From Deltaproteobacteria bacterium (lineage in GTDB: Bacteria > Myxococcota_A > UBA9160): DNA of 9,032 nucleotides. Positions 1 to 6,132 of the stretch are shown here, piece after piece (position 1 is the stretch's first letter; every line of letters starts with the position of its first letter). The DNA is taken from positions 7,098-16,129 of the forward strand of contig DOUU01000158.1 in assembly GCA_003520425.1 (NCBI GenBank). The letters are read 5' to 3'. Position numbers and translations under genes: made by a program. Below the pieces are notes generated by a model. It was not told where the DNA came from and did no database searches. It was given only the letters and a program-made list of their open reading frames with translations.

Positions 1-271
1 CACCTACAGCTGGAAGTTCGACAACTACGTCCGTGCCCTTTCACCCTACCGCTTCGACGTAGAGGAAATGCGCACGCTGTGGGGCCGCATCTCCTGCCCC
101 ACGCTGCTGGTTCGCGGCACCGAAAGCTGGGCCAGTGATCCGAGCAAGGACGGGCGCCTGGCAGCGTTTCGGAGCGCCCGCGTGGTGAATGTCGAGGGCG
201 CAGGACACTGGGTGCACCACGACCGCCTTCCGGAGTTCCTGCGTCTCGTGCGCGAGTTCCTGGCTGAGTAG
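1..271 (+). CDS. Alpha/beta hydrolase, C-terminal part (5' end outside window)
   Basis: An open frame enters from the left edge (first full codon at base 2) and stops at 269-271, giving about 89 residues. It shows the last third of an alpha/beta-hydrolase fold: a strand CPTLLVRGTESWA (a typical late core strand leading to the acid-residue turn), then a strand ending in GAGHWVHHD, where the His at 206-208 is the expected catalytic histidine. It ends in the usual terminal helix (LPEFLRLVREFLAE). The family hydrolyses esters, epoxides, lactones or C-C bonds through a Ser/Asp/His triad. The nucleophile elbow lies outside the window, so substrate and start cannot be judged. The gene converges on the MaoC-type gene, leaving about 50 bases between the stops with no clear terminator. 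The family call is firm; the specific function is unknown. Confidence 0.85.
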   Translation, partial: TYSWKFDNYVRALSPYRFDVEEMRTLWGRISCPTLLVRGTESWASDPSKDGRLAAFRSARVVNVEGAGHWVHHDRLPEFLRLVREFLAE

Positions 272-321
272 GGGCGAGGGGCGAGCCGCGGCGCCGAAGC
301 TTAAAAAGACGTCTCGTTGCC

Positions 322-789
322 CTAGGGATAATAGACGTAGATGGCGTCGGCGACGCAGGCCGGCTTGGCTCCGCCCTCGACCTCGAAGACGAGCCCGAAG
401 GTCGCGCGCGCACCGCCGCCGGGCATGTCGCGCACGTCCTTCAACTCGGCCAGCACTCTCACGCGCGCGCCGGCGGGGACGGGAGCCGGCAGACGCATTT
501 TCTCGATGCCGTAGTTCACTCCCAGCCGAGCACCCTCGACTCGGAAGATCTCCGGCAAAAGGCTTGGTGCGAGCGAGAGCGTGAGATAGCCGTGGGCGAT
601 CGTGCCCTTGAACGGAGATTCGCGCCGGGCGCGCTCGACGTCGACGTGGATCCACTGGTGATCCCCCGTCGCATCCGCAAAGGCGTTGATCTGTTCCTGA
701 CTCACCGTGACCCAGCTCGAGGCGCCGAGGGACTTTCCGACAAATTGCTTGAGCGCACGCACGCTCGGGATGATCGTGGGCGCGGACAT
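322..789 (-). CDS. MaoC/NodN-type (R)-specific enoyl-CoA hydratase (HtdZ-like)
   Basis: A 155-residue single hot-dog-fold protein. Residues 38-53 (ADATGDHQWIHVDVER) form the hydratase motif, with D43 and H48 as the expected catalytic pair. TIAHGYLTLSL (63-73) and VNYGIEKMRLPAPVP (91-105) are hallmarks of the NodN-like branch, and the whole closely resembles mycobacterial Rv0130/HtdZ as I recall it. Such enzymes reversibly hydrate (R)-specific trans-2-enoyl-CoA in the cytoplasm, in fatty-acid or polyester metabolism, and usually act as dimers. The length is normal. The ATG at 787-789 is supported by an AGGAG Shine-Dalgarno about 4-5 bases upstream and by the family's usual N-terminus. The start lies inside the SRPBCC frame (88-base overlap), and a promoter-like element sits just upstream (816-844), so the gene may be transcribed alone as well as from the upstream genes. 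Confidence 0.92.
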   Translation of the reverse strand: MSAPTIIPSVRALKQFVGKSLGASSWVTVSQEQINAFADATGDHQWIHVDVERARRESPFKGTIAHGYLTLSLAPSLLPEIFRVEGARLGVNYGIEKMRLPAPVPAGARVRVLAELKDVRDMPGGGARATFGLVFEVEGGAKPACVADAIYVYYP

Positions 790-1259
790 GGGGGCTCCTT
801 GTCTCGAGAATTGCGTTCTAACACAGTGTTCTCGCTTGACTCAATCAGCCGTTTCAGGCGCCCGAGCCCTCGGTGAAGACCGGCCCGCACAAGGTGCTCG
901 ATGAGAGGGCCCGTGCCGGGGACCAGCGGTCGGAACTGCACGCACCAGCGCACGAGCGTGCCGTCCTCTGTCGGCTCCACGACCATCTCGCCGATGTGAT
1001 CGCGGAGCGGCGCGCCCTCCTTGAGCACGTACTCGAAGCGTTCGCCCGACTTCCAGCCGGTGATGTGCTCTTCCATCACAAGGCCCATCCCACGGATCGT
1101 GCGAATGGCGCCTACGCCGTTGGGTTCCGGGGATCCGGGTCGGCGGCGCACCACCTCGCGCACCGGCATCCAGCGCGGCATGCCCTCATGGTCGCAAAGC
1201 ACGGGCCACACTCGCGACGGAGGGGCCGCAATGTATTGCTCGAGCTCGATCCGGCGCAT
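702..1259 (-). CDS. SRPBCC (polyketide cyclase/START-like) family protein
   Basis: A 185-residue frame. Residues 1-140 have the SRPBCC layout: an opening strand RRIELEQYIAAPPSRVWPVLCD, then the helix-turn HEGMPRWMP, a GVGAIRTIRG strand turn, EEHITGWKSGERFEYVL, strands near 91-110, and a long C-terminal helix (118-140) that closes the hydrophobic pocket. The fold binds hydrophobic ligands; members act as cyclases, dehydrases, lipid carriers or unassigned partners of lipid-catabolic enzymes. The ATG at 1257-1259 has a strong GGGAGGAG about 7 bases upstream and lies 38 bases after the aldolase fusion stop, so co-transcription is likely. The same frame stays open further upstream (to 1874), but that part is antiparallel noise over the dehydrogenase domain. 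Residues beyond about 141 are polar and low in complexity, and residues 157-185 are translated from MaoC coding sequence. The ligand is unknown. Confidence 0.8.
   Translation of the reverse strand: MRRIELEQYIAAPPSRVWPVLCDHEGMPRWMPVREVVRRRPGSPEPNGVGAIRTIRGMGLVMEEHITGWKSGERFEYVLKEGAPLRDHIGEMVVEPTEDGTLVRWCVQFRPLVPGTGPLIEHLVRAGLHRGLGRLKRLIESSENTVLERNSRDKEPPCPRPRSSRACVRSSNLSESPSAPRAGSR
816..844 (-). promoter_or_regulatory. Candidate promoter for the MaoC-type gene, inside the SRPBCC frame
   Basis: Read on the minus strand, TTGAGT (839-844) and TTAGAA (816-821) are separated by exactly 17 bases, a sigma-70-like arrangement with a fair -35 and a moderate -10. A start of transcription near 809 would give a leader of about 20 bases carrying the AGGAG Shine-Dalgarno of the gene starting at 789. 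The element is based on sequence similarity only. Confidence 0.4.
820..830. promoter_or_regulatory. Candidate operator: odd palindrome AACACAGTGTT
   Basis: The two 5-base arms AACAC and GTGTT are perfect inverted repeats around a single central base. The site lies in the spacer of the putative MaoC promoter and touches its -10 box, where a bound repressor would block RNA polymerase. Short symmetric AACAC/GTGTT-type sites would suit a TetR- or GntR-class regulator of lipid catabolism, but no regulator gene is in the window, so the binding protein is unknown. Confidence 0.4.
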
Positions 1260-1297
1260 CGACGCGCACTCCTCCCGCTCGCGCTGCGCGGGATCGA

Positions 1298-3412
1298 CTA
1301 CCTCGGAAACGCCTCGACGATACCTCCATCCACGGGGAGCGTCGCCCCCGTGGTCGGAGTCTGGTTGCTGGCGAAGAAGACCACCGCATTGCCCACGTGC
1401 CGCGCGCTCACGCGAGTGCGGAGCAAGCTGCGGTCCCGGTAGAAATCGGGCAGGGCCTCGACCGGGAGTCCCCGACTGCGGGCTCGGTCGGGCCCGACGG
1501 TCTGCCACAGACCCGAGGGGGTTTCCCCCTCCGCAAATACGGCGTCCGCGTTGATCAGGTTCACCCGCACCCCGAGCGGAGCGAGTTCGATCGCCGCGAC
1601 CTTTCCGATCTGGTGGGCGGCCGCCTTGCTCGCGCTGTACGCGCCAAAGTCCTTGCCGGGAGCGAACACATTCTTTGAAGCGTTGACCACCACGTTCCCC
1701 CCTGTGCCCTGCATGCGGAAGATACGGGCGGCCTCGCGCAGCGTAAGCAGGACCCCGAGGTAGTTCACGTCTGCGACGCGTCGCACATCGGAGACGGAGA
1801 GGTCGGCAATCGGTGCCACGACGGCGACGCCGGCATTCGCGACCACCACGTCGACCCCGCCGTACGCGAGGCACGCTGCATCAAAGGCGCGTCGCACGGA
1901 AGCCTCGTCGGTCACATCCATCGCGAAACCCACCGCCCGCCCCGGGCCGTGGCTCCGAATCAGCTTTTCGGCTGCGGCCTTGACCCGGATCTCGTCGAGG
2001 TCGGCGAGCACCACGTGAGCGCCGGCACCCGCACACACGTCGCCCACTCCGATCCCGATCGCACCCGCGCCGCCCGTGACGAGCACGACCTGCCGCTCAA
2101 GGGGCAGCTCCGCCGCCCGGCCGAGCTTGGCTTGCTCGAGGCTCCAGTACTCCATGTCGAACAAATCCGAGAGCGACAGTGCCTCGTAGCGGCCGATGGC
2201 CTCGGCAAGCGCTTTCACGCGGAGCGTATGCTCGGTGATGTCGGCGGCGACGGCGGCATCGCGTTTTGTCTTGCCGAAGCACAGCGCTCCCGCGCCGGGC
2301 ATGAGGACGACACGCGGTGCAGAGTCCAGCTTCTGGCGGGAGACGCCTTTGCTGTGGACCTGCTCTTCGAAGTACGCGTCGTACGCCGCGCGGTAGCTTG
2401 TGACGGCTCGCTCGAGCTGCTTGCGAAGGCAAATTGCGTCGTCCCAGGCAGGGTCCTCCACAAACAAAGGAAACGCCTTGGTGCGGATCACGTGGTCGGG
2501 CGTGAGCGGACCCCGCTCGGCCAAGGCCGCGGCGGCGGCGCTCGCGCAGAAGGCGAGCGCTTCGGGGCTGGCACGCCAGTCGAGAATCATGCGCCGGGGC
2601 GGAGCCTCCGGATCGAGGCCGGGTTCGGCGAGCAGGCCGCGCAGGACAGGCGCGGCCCGGGCCGCGAGCTCGGCCGCGGGGACTGCCTGCGCGGGCGCGA
2701 TCGAGATCGCGCCGCGGCTTCGGGAGCGAGCCTCGGCGAACCGTTCGCACGCGTCGACCAGCTCGACATGGCGCTCGTAGCTTTCGCGTGCGTCCGCGCC
2801 GAAGGTGAATAGGCCATGCTTGAGCAGCACGATGGACCTCGCGCTCGGCCGCTCGCGCGCTGCCTCGGCGACCGCCTTCGCCAGCGGGAAGCCGGGCATG
2901 ATGTAGGGCAAGACGATGACCTGCTCCCCCAAGGCCTCGCGTACGAGCTTCTCGCCGTCGGGCTGGTTGGTGAGGGCCAAGACCGCGTCCGCGTGGGAAT
3001 GGTCGACGAAGCGGTGGGGAAGGAAGGCATGGAGCAAAGCCTCGACCGACGGGTTTGGAGCCGTCGCGTCGAAGAGATGGGTGCGGAGCTGGTTCACCAT
3101 CTCCTCGTCGGTGAGGGAGGGCAGGGTTTCGAGGCGACGCAGATAGGCGAGATCGAGGGCGGGAAAGTCTCGGGGACCGACGCGATCGAGGCTTGACCCG
3201 GAACCCTTCACGTAGAGGCATTCGAGGTGGTCCCCGAGCAGAGTCCGGTAGGGCGCCTTGAGCGAGGTATTCCCGCCGCCGTGCAGCACGAGGTCCGGCT
3301 CCGCACCGATCAGGCGCGAGCTGTAGATGCGCAGAGCAAGGAGCTCGCCGTGATCCGGCCCCCATTCCTGAACGGCGCGCCGGGCATCGGCGTCATTCCA
3401 GCGGCTTTGCAT
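1298..3412 (-). CDS. Bifunctional class II aldolase / short-chain dehydrogenase (RhaD/RhaEW-like fusion)
   Basis: A 704-residue two-domain cytoplasmic enzyme. The N-terminal half (about 20-430) is a class II aldolase/adducin domain: a HGGGNTS loop (44-50) and KGSG (69-72) for substrate phosphate, and the metal-binding DHSHAD (H138, H140) and KHGLFTFG (H199). The C-terminal part (about 440-704) is a classical SDR: TGGAGAIGIG (446-455), an acidic residue after the second strand (D471, favouring NAD over NADP), NAG (526-528), catalytic S579, Y592 and K596 (YSASK) and a terminal VDGG. Characterised relatives cleave L-rhamnulose-1-phosphate to DHAP and L-lactaldehyde and oxidise the aldehyde to lactate. 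The length and fusion order match that family. No rhamnose transporter, kinase or isomerase is in view, so another sugar phosphate is possible. The ATG at 3410-3412 lacks a strong Shine-Dalgarno. The SRPBCC gene follows after 38 bases. Confidence 0.92.
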   Translation of the reverse strand: MQSRWNDADARRAVQEWGPDHGELLALRIYSSRLIGAEPDLVLHGGGNTSLKAPYRTLLGDHLECLYVKGSGSSLDRVGPRDFPALDLAYLRRLETLPSLTDEEMVNQLRTHLFDATAPNPSVEALLHAFLPHRFVDHSHADAVLALTNQPDGEKLVREALGEQVIVLPYIMPGFPLAKAVAEAARERPSARSIVLLKHGLFTFGADARESYERHVELVDACERFAEARSRSRGAISIAPAQAVPAAELAARAAPVLRGLLAEPGLDPEAPPRRMILDWRASPEALAFCASAAAAALAERGPLTPDHVIRTKAFPLFVEDPAWDDAICLRKQLERAVTSYRAAYDAYFEEQVHSKGVSRQKLDSAPRVVLMPGAGALCFGKTKRDAAVAADITEHTLRVKALAEAIGRYEALSLSDLFDMEYWSLEQAKLGRAAELPLERQVVLVTGGAGAIGIGVGDVCAGAGAHVVLADLDEIRVKAAAEKLIRSHGPGRAVGFAMDVTDEASVRRAFDAACLAYGGVDVVVANAGVAVVAPIADLSVSDVRRVADVNYLGVLLTLREAARIFRMQGTGGNVVVNASKNVFAPGKDFGAYSASKAAAHQIGKVAAIELAPLGVRVNLINADAVFAEGETPSGLWQTVGPDRARSRGLPVEALPDFYRDRSLLRTRVSARHVGNAVVFFASNQTPTTGATLPVDGGIVEAFPR

Positions 3413-3470
3413 GGGCGCCGAGCCTAGCGACCCCTGCCGCTCTTCTACCCCGGCCTCGTGAGGCTGGCTC

Positions 3471-3485
3471 GGGGCCTAGGGCCCC
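3471..3485. repeat. GC-rich hairpin between adenosine deaminase and aldolase genes
   Basis: A perfect 6-base inverted repeat GGGGCC/GGCCCC with a 3-base loop. A second small inverted repeat (GCCTC-GT-GAGGC) lies nearby at 3453-3464. Both are in the 108-base gap between the ADA-family stop and the aldolase start. No T-run follows on the minus strand, so a classical intrinsic terminator is not supported; an RNA-processing, pausing or attenuation role is possible. Confidence 0.3.
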
Positions 3486-3520
3486 ATGCGTCTGCGCGAG
3501 AAGCAGAGAGGCCGCCCTCG

Positions 3521-4552
3521 CTATCCGCCCGGCTCGCTTGCCAGGAAGGAGTGGCGCCGTGCCTTCTGGTGGATCTCGGCGACGGCCTCCACCCCCAGCT
3601 CTGCCGCAACCAAGGCGCTCTCGCGAAGCTGCGTCGTCCCCGAGACGGTCACGTTGTCCGTGCAGATCGCGACCGGCACCCCCGCCTCGAGGAAGGTGTA
3701 CAGAGGATGCCTCTCTTCTCGACGGGCCGCGCCCGTTTGCCAGTTCGAGGTGAGGCAGCATTCGACGAGGATGTTGTCGCGGGCGAGGCGCCGTATGAGC
3801 TCGCGGTCGTGAACCGCGGAGCACGCGTGCCCGATGCGATTGACGCCCAGCACGTCGACCGCCTCCCAGATACAGGCCGCACCTTCGTCTTCGCCGGCGT
3901 GTGCGGTTCTGCCAAGGCCTCCCTTCGAGGCGATCTCAAACGCGTCGCGGAACAGGCGGGGCGGGGTCCCGCGCTCCGCGCCTGCGATGTCGAACCCGAC
4001 CACGCCACATACGCGGTGCAGGTGGTGTGCCTCGCTGATGGCCTGTCGAGCCAAGATCTTCGCGATGTGCGGACCTTGCTGACGCATGGCGATCACGACC
4101 AGACCGCAGCGCAGCCGATCGGGGCCGTGGGTGCGGATGCGCTCGCGCATCGCTGAGAGCACGGCGACGATCGACTGACGGAGCGTCAGCCCCGCATAGG
4201 TATGAATGACGGGTGAGTAGCGAAGCTCGAGCGTGCGAACGCCCTGGGCGACGGCATCGTCCACGATGTCGCGCACCACCCGCTCGATGTTCTCAAAAAA
4301 CTGCGTCACCCAAAGCGGGTAGTGGAACTTGTCGAGGTATGAAAGAAGCGTGCCCTCCTCCTCGGGCTGAAGGACCAGCAGCTTCTCGAGCTCGGCCTCG
4401 GTCGAGGCCGGTGCGAGCCCGTGGCGACGCATCAACTCCCACACCGTCCGGACAGGAATCGAGCCATCGACGTGCTGGTGCAGCTCTGTCTTCTCGATCG
4501 CAGCGAGCTGCTCGGAGTCGAGCCCAAGGGGCAGCGCGAGGGCGTGCGGCAT
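3521..4552 (-). CDS. Adenosine deaminase-family metal-dependent deaminase
   Basis: A 343-residue TIM-barrel protein of the amidohydrolase superfamily, of normal length for adenosine deaminase. Metal ligands are visible: HQH in ELHQHVDGS (H25, H27), H218 in HAGE and D299 in CTDN. E221 of HAGE is the catalytic proton shuttle, and H242 in RIGHA is the second active-site histidine. GFDIAGAE (186-193) and CLTSN (266-270) match the family blocks. The family hydrolyses adenosine, deoxyadenosine or related 6-aminopurines to the 6-oxo form plus ammonia in the cytoplasm, for purine salvage. The canonical TDD is TDN here (N300). That variant also occurs in known bacterial branches, so activity is not excluded, but substrates such as modified adenosines or aminofutalosine cannot be ruled out. 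The ATG at 4550-4552 has no clear Shine-Dalgarno and abuts the divergent luciferase-like gene. Confidence 0.9.
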   Translation of the reverse strand: MPHALALPLGLDSEQLAAIEKTELHQHVDGSIPVRTVWELMRRHGLAPASTEAELEKLLVLQPEEEGTLLSYLDKFHYPLWVTQFFENIERVVRDIVDDAVAQGVRTLELRYSPVIHTYAGLTLRQSIVAVLSAMRERIRTHGPDRLRCGLVVIAMRQQGPHIAKILARQAISEAHHLHRVCGVVGFDIAGAERGTPPRLFRDAFEIASKGGLGRTAHAGEDEGAACIWEAVDVLGVNRIGHACSAVHDRELIRRLARDNILVECCLTSNWQTGAARREERHPLYTFLEAGVPVAICTDNVTVSGTTQLRESALVAAELGVEAVAEIHQKARRHSFLASEPGG

Positions 4553-4558
4553 GCGCGG

Positions 4559-4565
4559 ATACTAT
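4559..4565. promoter_or_regulatory. Candidate overlapping divergent -10 elements (ADA / luciferase-like)
   Basis: The gap between the divergent starts at 4552 (minus) and 4575 (plus) is 22 bases. It contains the only A/T-rich patch in the area, ATACTAT. Read on either strand this gives a hexamer matching TATAAT at four of six bases (TACTAT on plus, TAGTAT on minus). Transcription starting about 7 bases on would fall at or next to each start codon, which would suit leaderless messages and the absence of Shine-Dalgarno motifs. No good -35 box is seen on either side, so this is tentative. Confidence 0.25.
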
Positions 4566-4574
4566 CGTTCCGCC

Positions 4575-5447
4575 GTGAAGCTCCGCCTTGGCCTGCGCTA
4601 TGACCTGCGAGGCCCTGCGGAACCCGAGCGGCTGTACCCCGCGATTCTCGAGCACGCCGTCCGTGCAGAAGCCTCGGGCTTCGATGGGCTGTGGATTTCG
4701 GAGCGGACGTTCGCGCACGCCGCAGCGGTTCCTGCAGCGCTGCCGCTCCTTGCGGCGATCGCAGCGCGCACGACTCGGGTCCGCGTGGGCAGCGCGCTCC
4801 TGCCCCTCCCTCTCTACCACCCCCTGCGTCTTGCGGAAGACGCGGCGACTCTCGACGGCCTCTCCGGCGGACGGCTTGAGCTCGGGCTTGGATTGGGGGA
4901 GCACGCCGAGGGCTTCGACGGCTTCGGGGTTCCGATCGAGGGGCGGCCCCAGCGATTTGAAGAGAGCCTGCGCGTTCTGCGCCAGGCCTTCGCGGACGGC
5001 CCTGTTCAGATCCATGATCCCTCGCGTCGACGGGTGGGTCTCGACGTGTTCCCGAAGCCCCTGCAGCGATCGGGTCCGGCGGTGTGGATCGGTGCATCCG
5101 CCGACACCGGCGTGCGGCTCGCGGCGCGCCTTGCGGACGGCTTCCTGGCGGGAGGTCGTGGTGCGGCCAAGCGCTTTCTTGCAGCCTGGTGCGAGATGGG
5201 CCGGGACCCGGCACTGGCCCGCGTGGCGCTTGAGGTAGCAGGGGCTGCGCATCCGGATCCGGACCGTGCGCGGGACGCTCTCGCCGCCGAGATCGGGGAC
5301 CTTGGTGCCCCCCCGGGGGAGGTGCACGTCTTGGTGCCCGTGCTCGATTCCCTGTCGGGGCCTGGCCCCAGCCTCGGTCTCGCTCCGGAGGGCCTCCGGC
5401 GGCTGCAAGAGCAGGTCTTCGGCCCCTTCCGCAATCGGCAGGAGTGA
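4575..5447 (+). CDS. LLM-class (luciferase-like) flavin-dependent oxidoreductase
   Basis: A 290-residue TIM-barrel protein of the bacterial luciferase superfamily. Visible blocks are EASGFDGLWISER (32-44), the TTRVRVGSALLPLPLYHP strand and loop (66-83), LAEDAATLDGLSGGRLELGLG (87-107), GRPQRFEESLRVLRQAF (123-139) and PAVWIGASA (168-176). These bind FMN or F420 and shape the substrate pocket. Family members oxidise aldehydes, alkanesulfonates or other small organics, or use reduced F420; which cofactor applies here cannot be read from sequence alone. The protein is slightly shorter than the usual 310-350 residues, with an abbreviated C-terminus. I prefer the GTG at 4575 because VKLRLGLRYD is the natural family N-terminus; an in-frame ATG at 4551 adds eight unusual residues and would overlap the ADA start codon. 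It may head a rightward operon with the next two genes. Confidence 0.88.
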   Translation: MKLRLGLRYDLRGPAEPERLYPAILEHAVRAEASGFDGLWISERTFAHAAAVPAALPLLAAIAARTTRVRVGSALLPLPLYHPLRLAEDAATLDGLSGGRLELGLGLGEHAEGFDGFGVPIEGRPQRFEESLRVLRQAFADGPVQIHDPSRRRVGLDVFPKPLQRSGPAVWIGASADTGVRLAARLADGFLAGGRGAAKRFLAAWCEMGRDPALARVALEVAGAAHPDPDRARDALAAEIGDLGAPPGEVHVLVPVLDSLSGPGPSLGLAPEGLRRLQEQVFGPFRNRQE

Positions 5448-5471
5448 CCCTCAAGACTCCAGCCTTGGGGG
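5448..5471 (+). other. Hairpin immediately after the luciferase-like stop codon
   Basis: CCCTCAAG (5448-5455) can pair with CTTGGGGG (5464-5471) to give eight pairs, one of them G-U, around an 8-base loop. It begins on the first base after the TGA. No U-tract follows, so it is not a standard intrinsic terminator. It may protect or process the message between this gene and the next, or be chance. Confidence 0.25.
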
Positions 5472-5516
5472 CCGATCAGCTTGTTCGGGGTTGTGGGGGG
5501 GAGAGGTCCGCACTCA

Positions 5517-6095
5517 ATGACGGTCCCTTCCATCAAAGGGACGGGCTTTCAGTCCGTCGTCGACGACATCCAGCGACTGCTCGATACCCGCCAGCTCACG
5601 CGGGACGAGCTCGAGGAGAAGCTCACTCCGGACGACCTCATCATCCTCGAGTCGAAGATCGGCCCTGCGAGCTGGGTTCCGATCGACACCTATCGCCGGG
5701 TGGTGGACATCCTGATCTCGATCGAGGCCCACGGAGACCCCCAGGGCTACCTCTTCCAGCGAGGCTGGCGCGCCGCCGAGCGCCTGCACAAGGCGGGTCT
5801 TTACAGCCAGTTCGATGCCACTTCCGAGAAATGGGGAATGCGGGTCGGCAAGCTGATCGTGACGCTTGGGCCCGTGATGTACAACTTCACCGACTGGCAG
5901 TACGAGCTCGCGCCCGGAGAAGTGCGTGCCTTTCGCGTGATCGTGCGCAGCAGCGCCGAGTTCCCCGAGTGTGCGCGGTTTACTGCGCTCGGCTTCATCG
6001 AGTACCTCGCGCGATCGGCGACCGGCCTCACGCTCCGGGTGACGAGCGAACGTACGGCCGCCGGCCGCATCATCTACTCCGGAAACAGCGCTTGA
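5517..6095 (+). CDS. Hypothetical protein resembling the myxobacterial TIGR02265/DUF2378 family
   Basis: A 192-residue soluble-looking protein with no signal peptide or membrane segment. It opens with SIKGTGFQSVVDDIQRLL, then a helical block with LESKIGPASWVPIDTYRRVVDIL (44-66) and a helical middle (GYLFQRGWRAAERLHKAGLYSQF, 77-99). A beta-rich end follows, with YNFTDWQYEL (122-131), GFIEYLA (159-165) and TLRVTSERTAAGRIIYS (172-188). This order (GxxSWxPxDxY block, helical bundle, mixed domain ending with a basic residue-rich strand) resembles the TIGR02265/DUF2378 proteins abundant in myxobacteria, whose function is unknown; that assignment is from memory and tentative. The ATG at 5517 is preferred over an in-frame TTG at 5481 because a GGGAGAGG sequence lies about 10 bases upstream. 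The aldo/keto reductase gene starts 37 bases after its stop, so the two are probably co-transcribed. Confidence 0.7.
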   Translation: MTVPSIKGTGFQSVVDDIQRLLDTRQLTRDELEEKLTPDDLIILESKIGPASWVPIDTYRRVVDILISIEAHGDPQGYLFQRGWRAAERLHKAGLYSQFDATSEKWGMRVGKLIVTLGPVMYNFTDWQYELAPGEVRAFRVIVRSSAEFPECARFTALGFIEYLARSATGLTLRVTSERTAAGRIIYSGNSA

Positions 6096-6132
6096 AGCTA
6101 TGATAGGAACCCGTCGACGGAGAGGGGTTCCG

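Noticed and set aside
272..321. Terminator between the alpha/beta hydrolase and MaoC genes
   Set aside because: The gap has only short palindromes (CCGCGG, GGCGCC, AGACGTCT) and a five-base A-run, with no stable stem followed by a T-run in either direction.
41..655. 204-codon minus-strand frame over the hydrolase and MaoC genes
   Set aside because: It is an alternate frame of the MaoC gene extended antisense into the hydrolase; Arg-rich and featureless.
1260..1874. Upstream extension of the SRPBCC frame
   Set aside because: It lies over the SDR domain of the fusion gene, and its residues do not resemble any domain. The ATG at 1259 has a strong Shine-Dalgarno and the correct family N-terminus.
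2097..3365. 422-codon minus-strand frame within the aldolase fusion
   Set aside because: It is a same-strand alternate frame of a gene with clear aldolase motifs; the translation is Arg/Pro-rich without family features.
3521..4552. Adenosine deaminase as part of a CRISPR- or defence-linked system
   Set aside because: The protein has no CARF or other sensor domain, and no nuclease, Cas or toxin gene lies nearby. The context is metabolic.
4293..5454. Long minus-strand frames (about 340-370 codons) across the luciferase-like gene
   Set aside because: They are antisense to a well-supported enzyme, low in complexity and without recognisable motifs. They partly reuse the ADA region in the wrong frame.
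6100..6132. Upstream ATG start for the aldo/keto reductase
   Set aside because: It adds eleven Arg-rich residues ahead of the first membrane segment, lacks a ribosome site, and would cover the GGAGAGGGG that serves the ATG at 6133.
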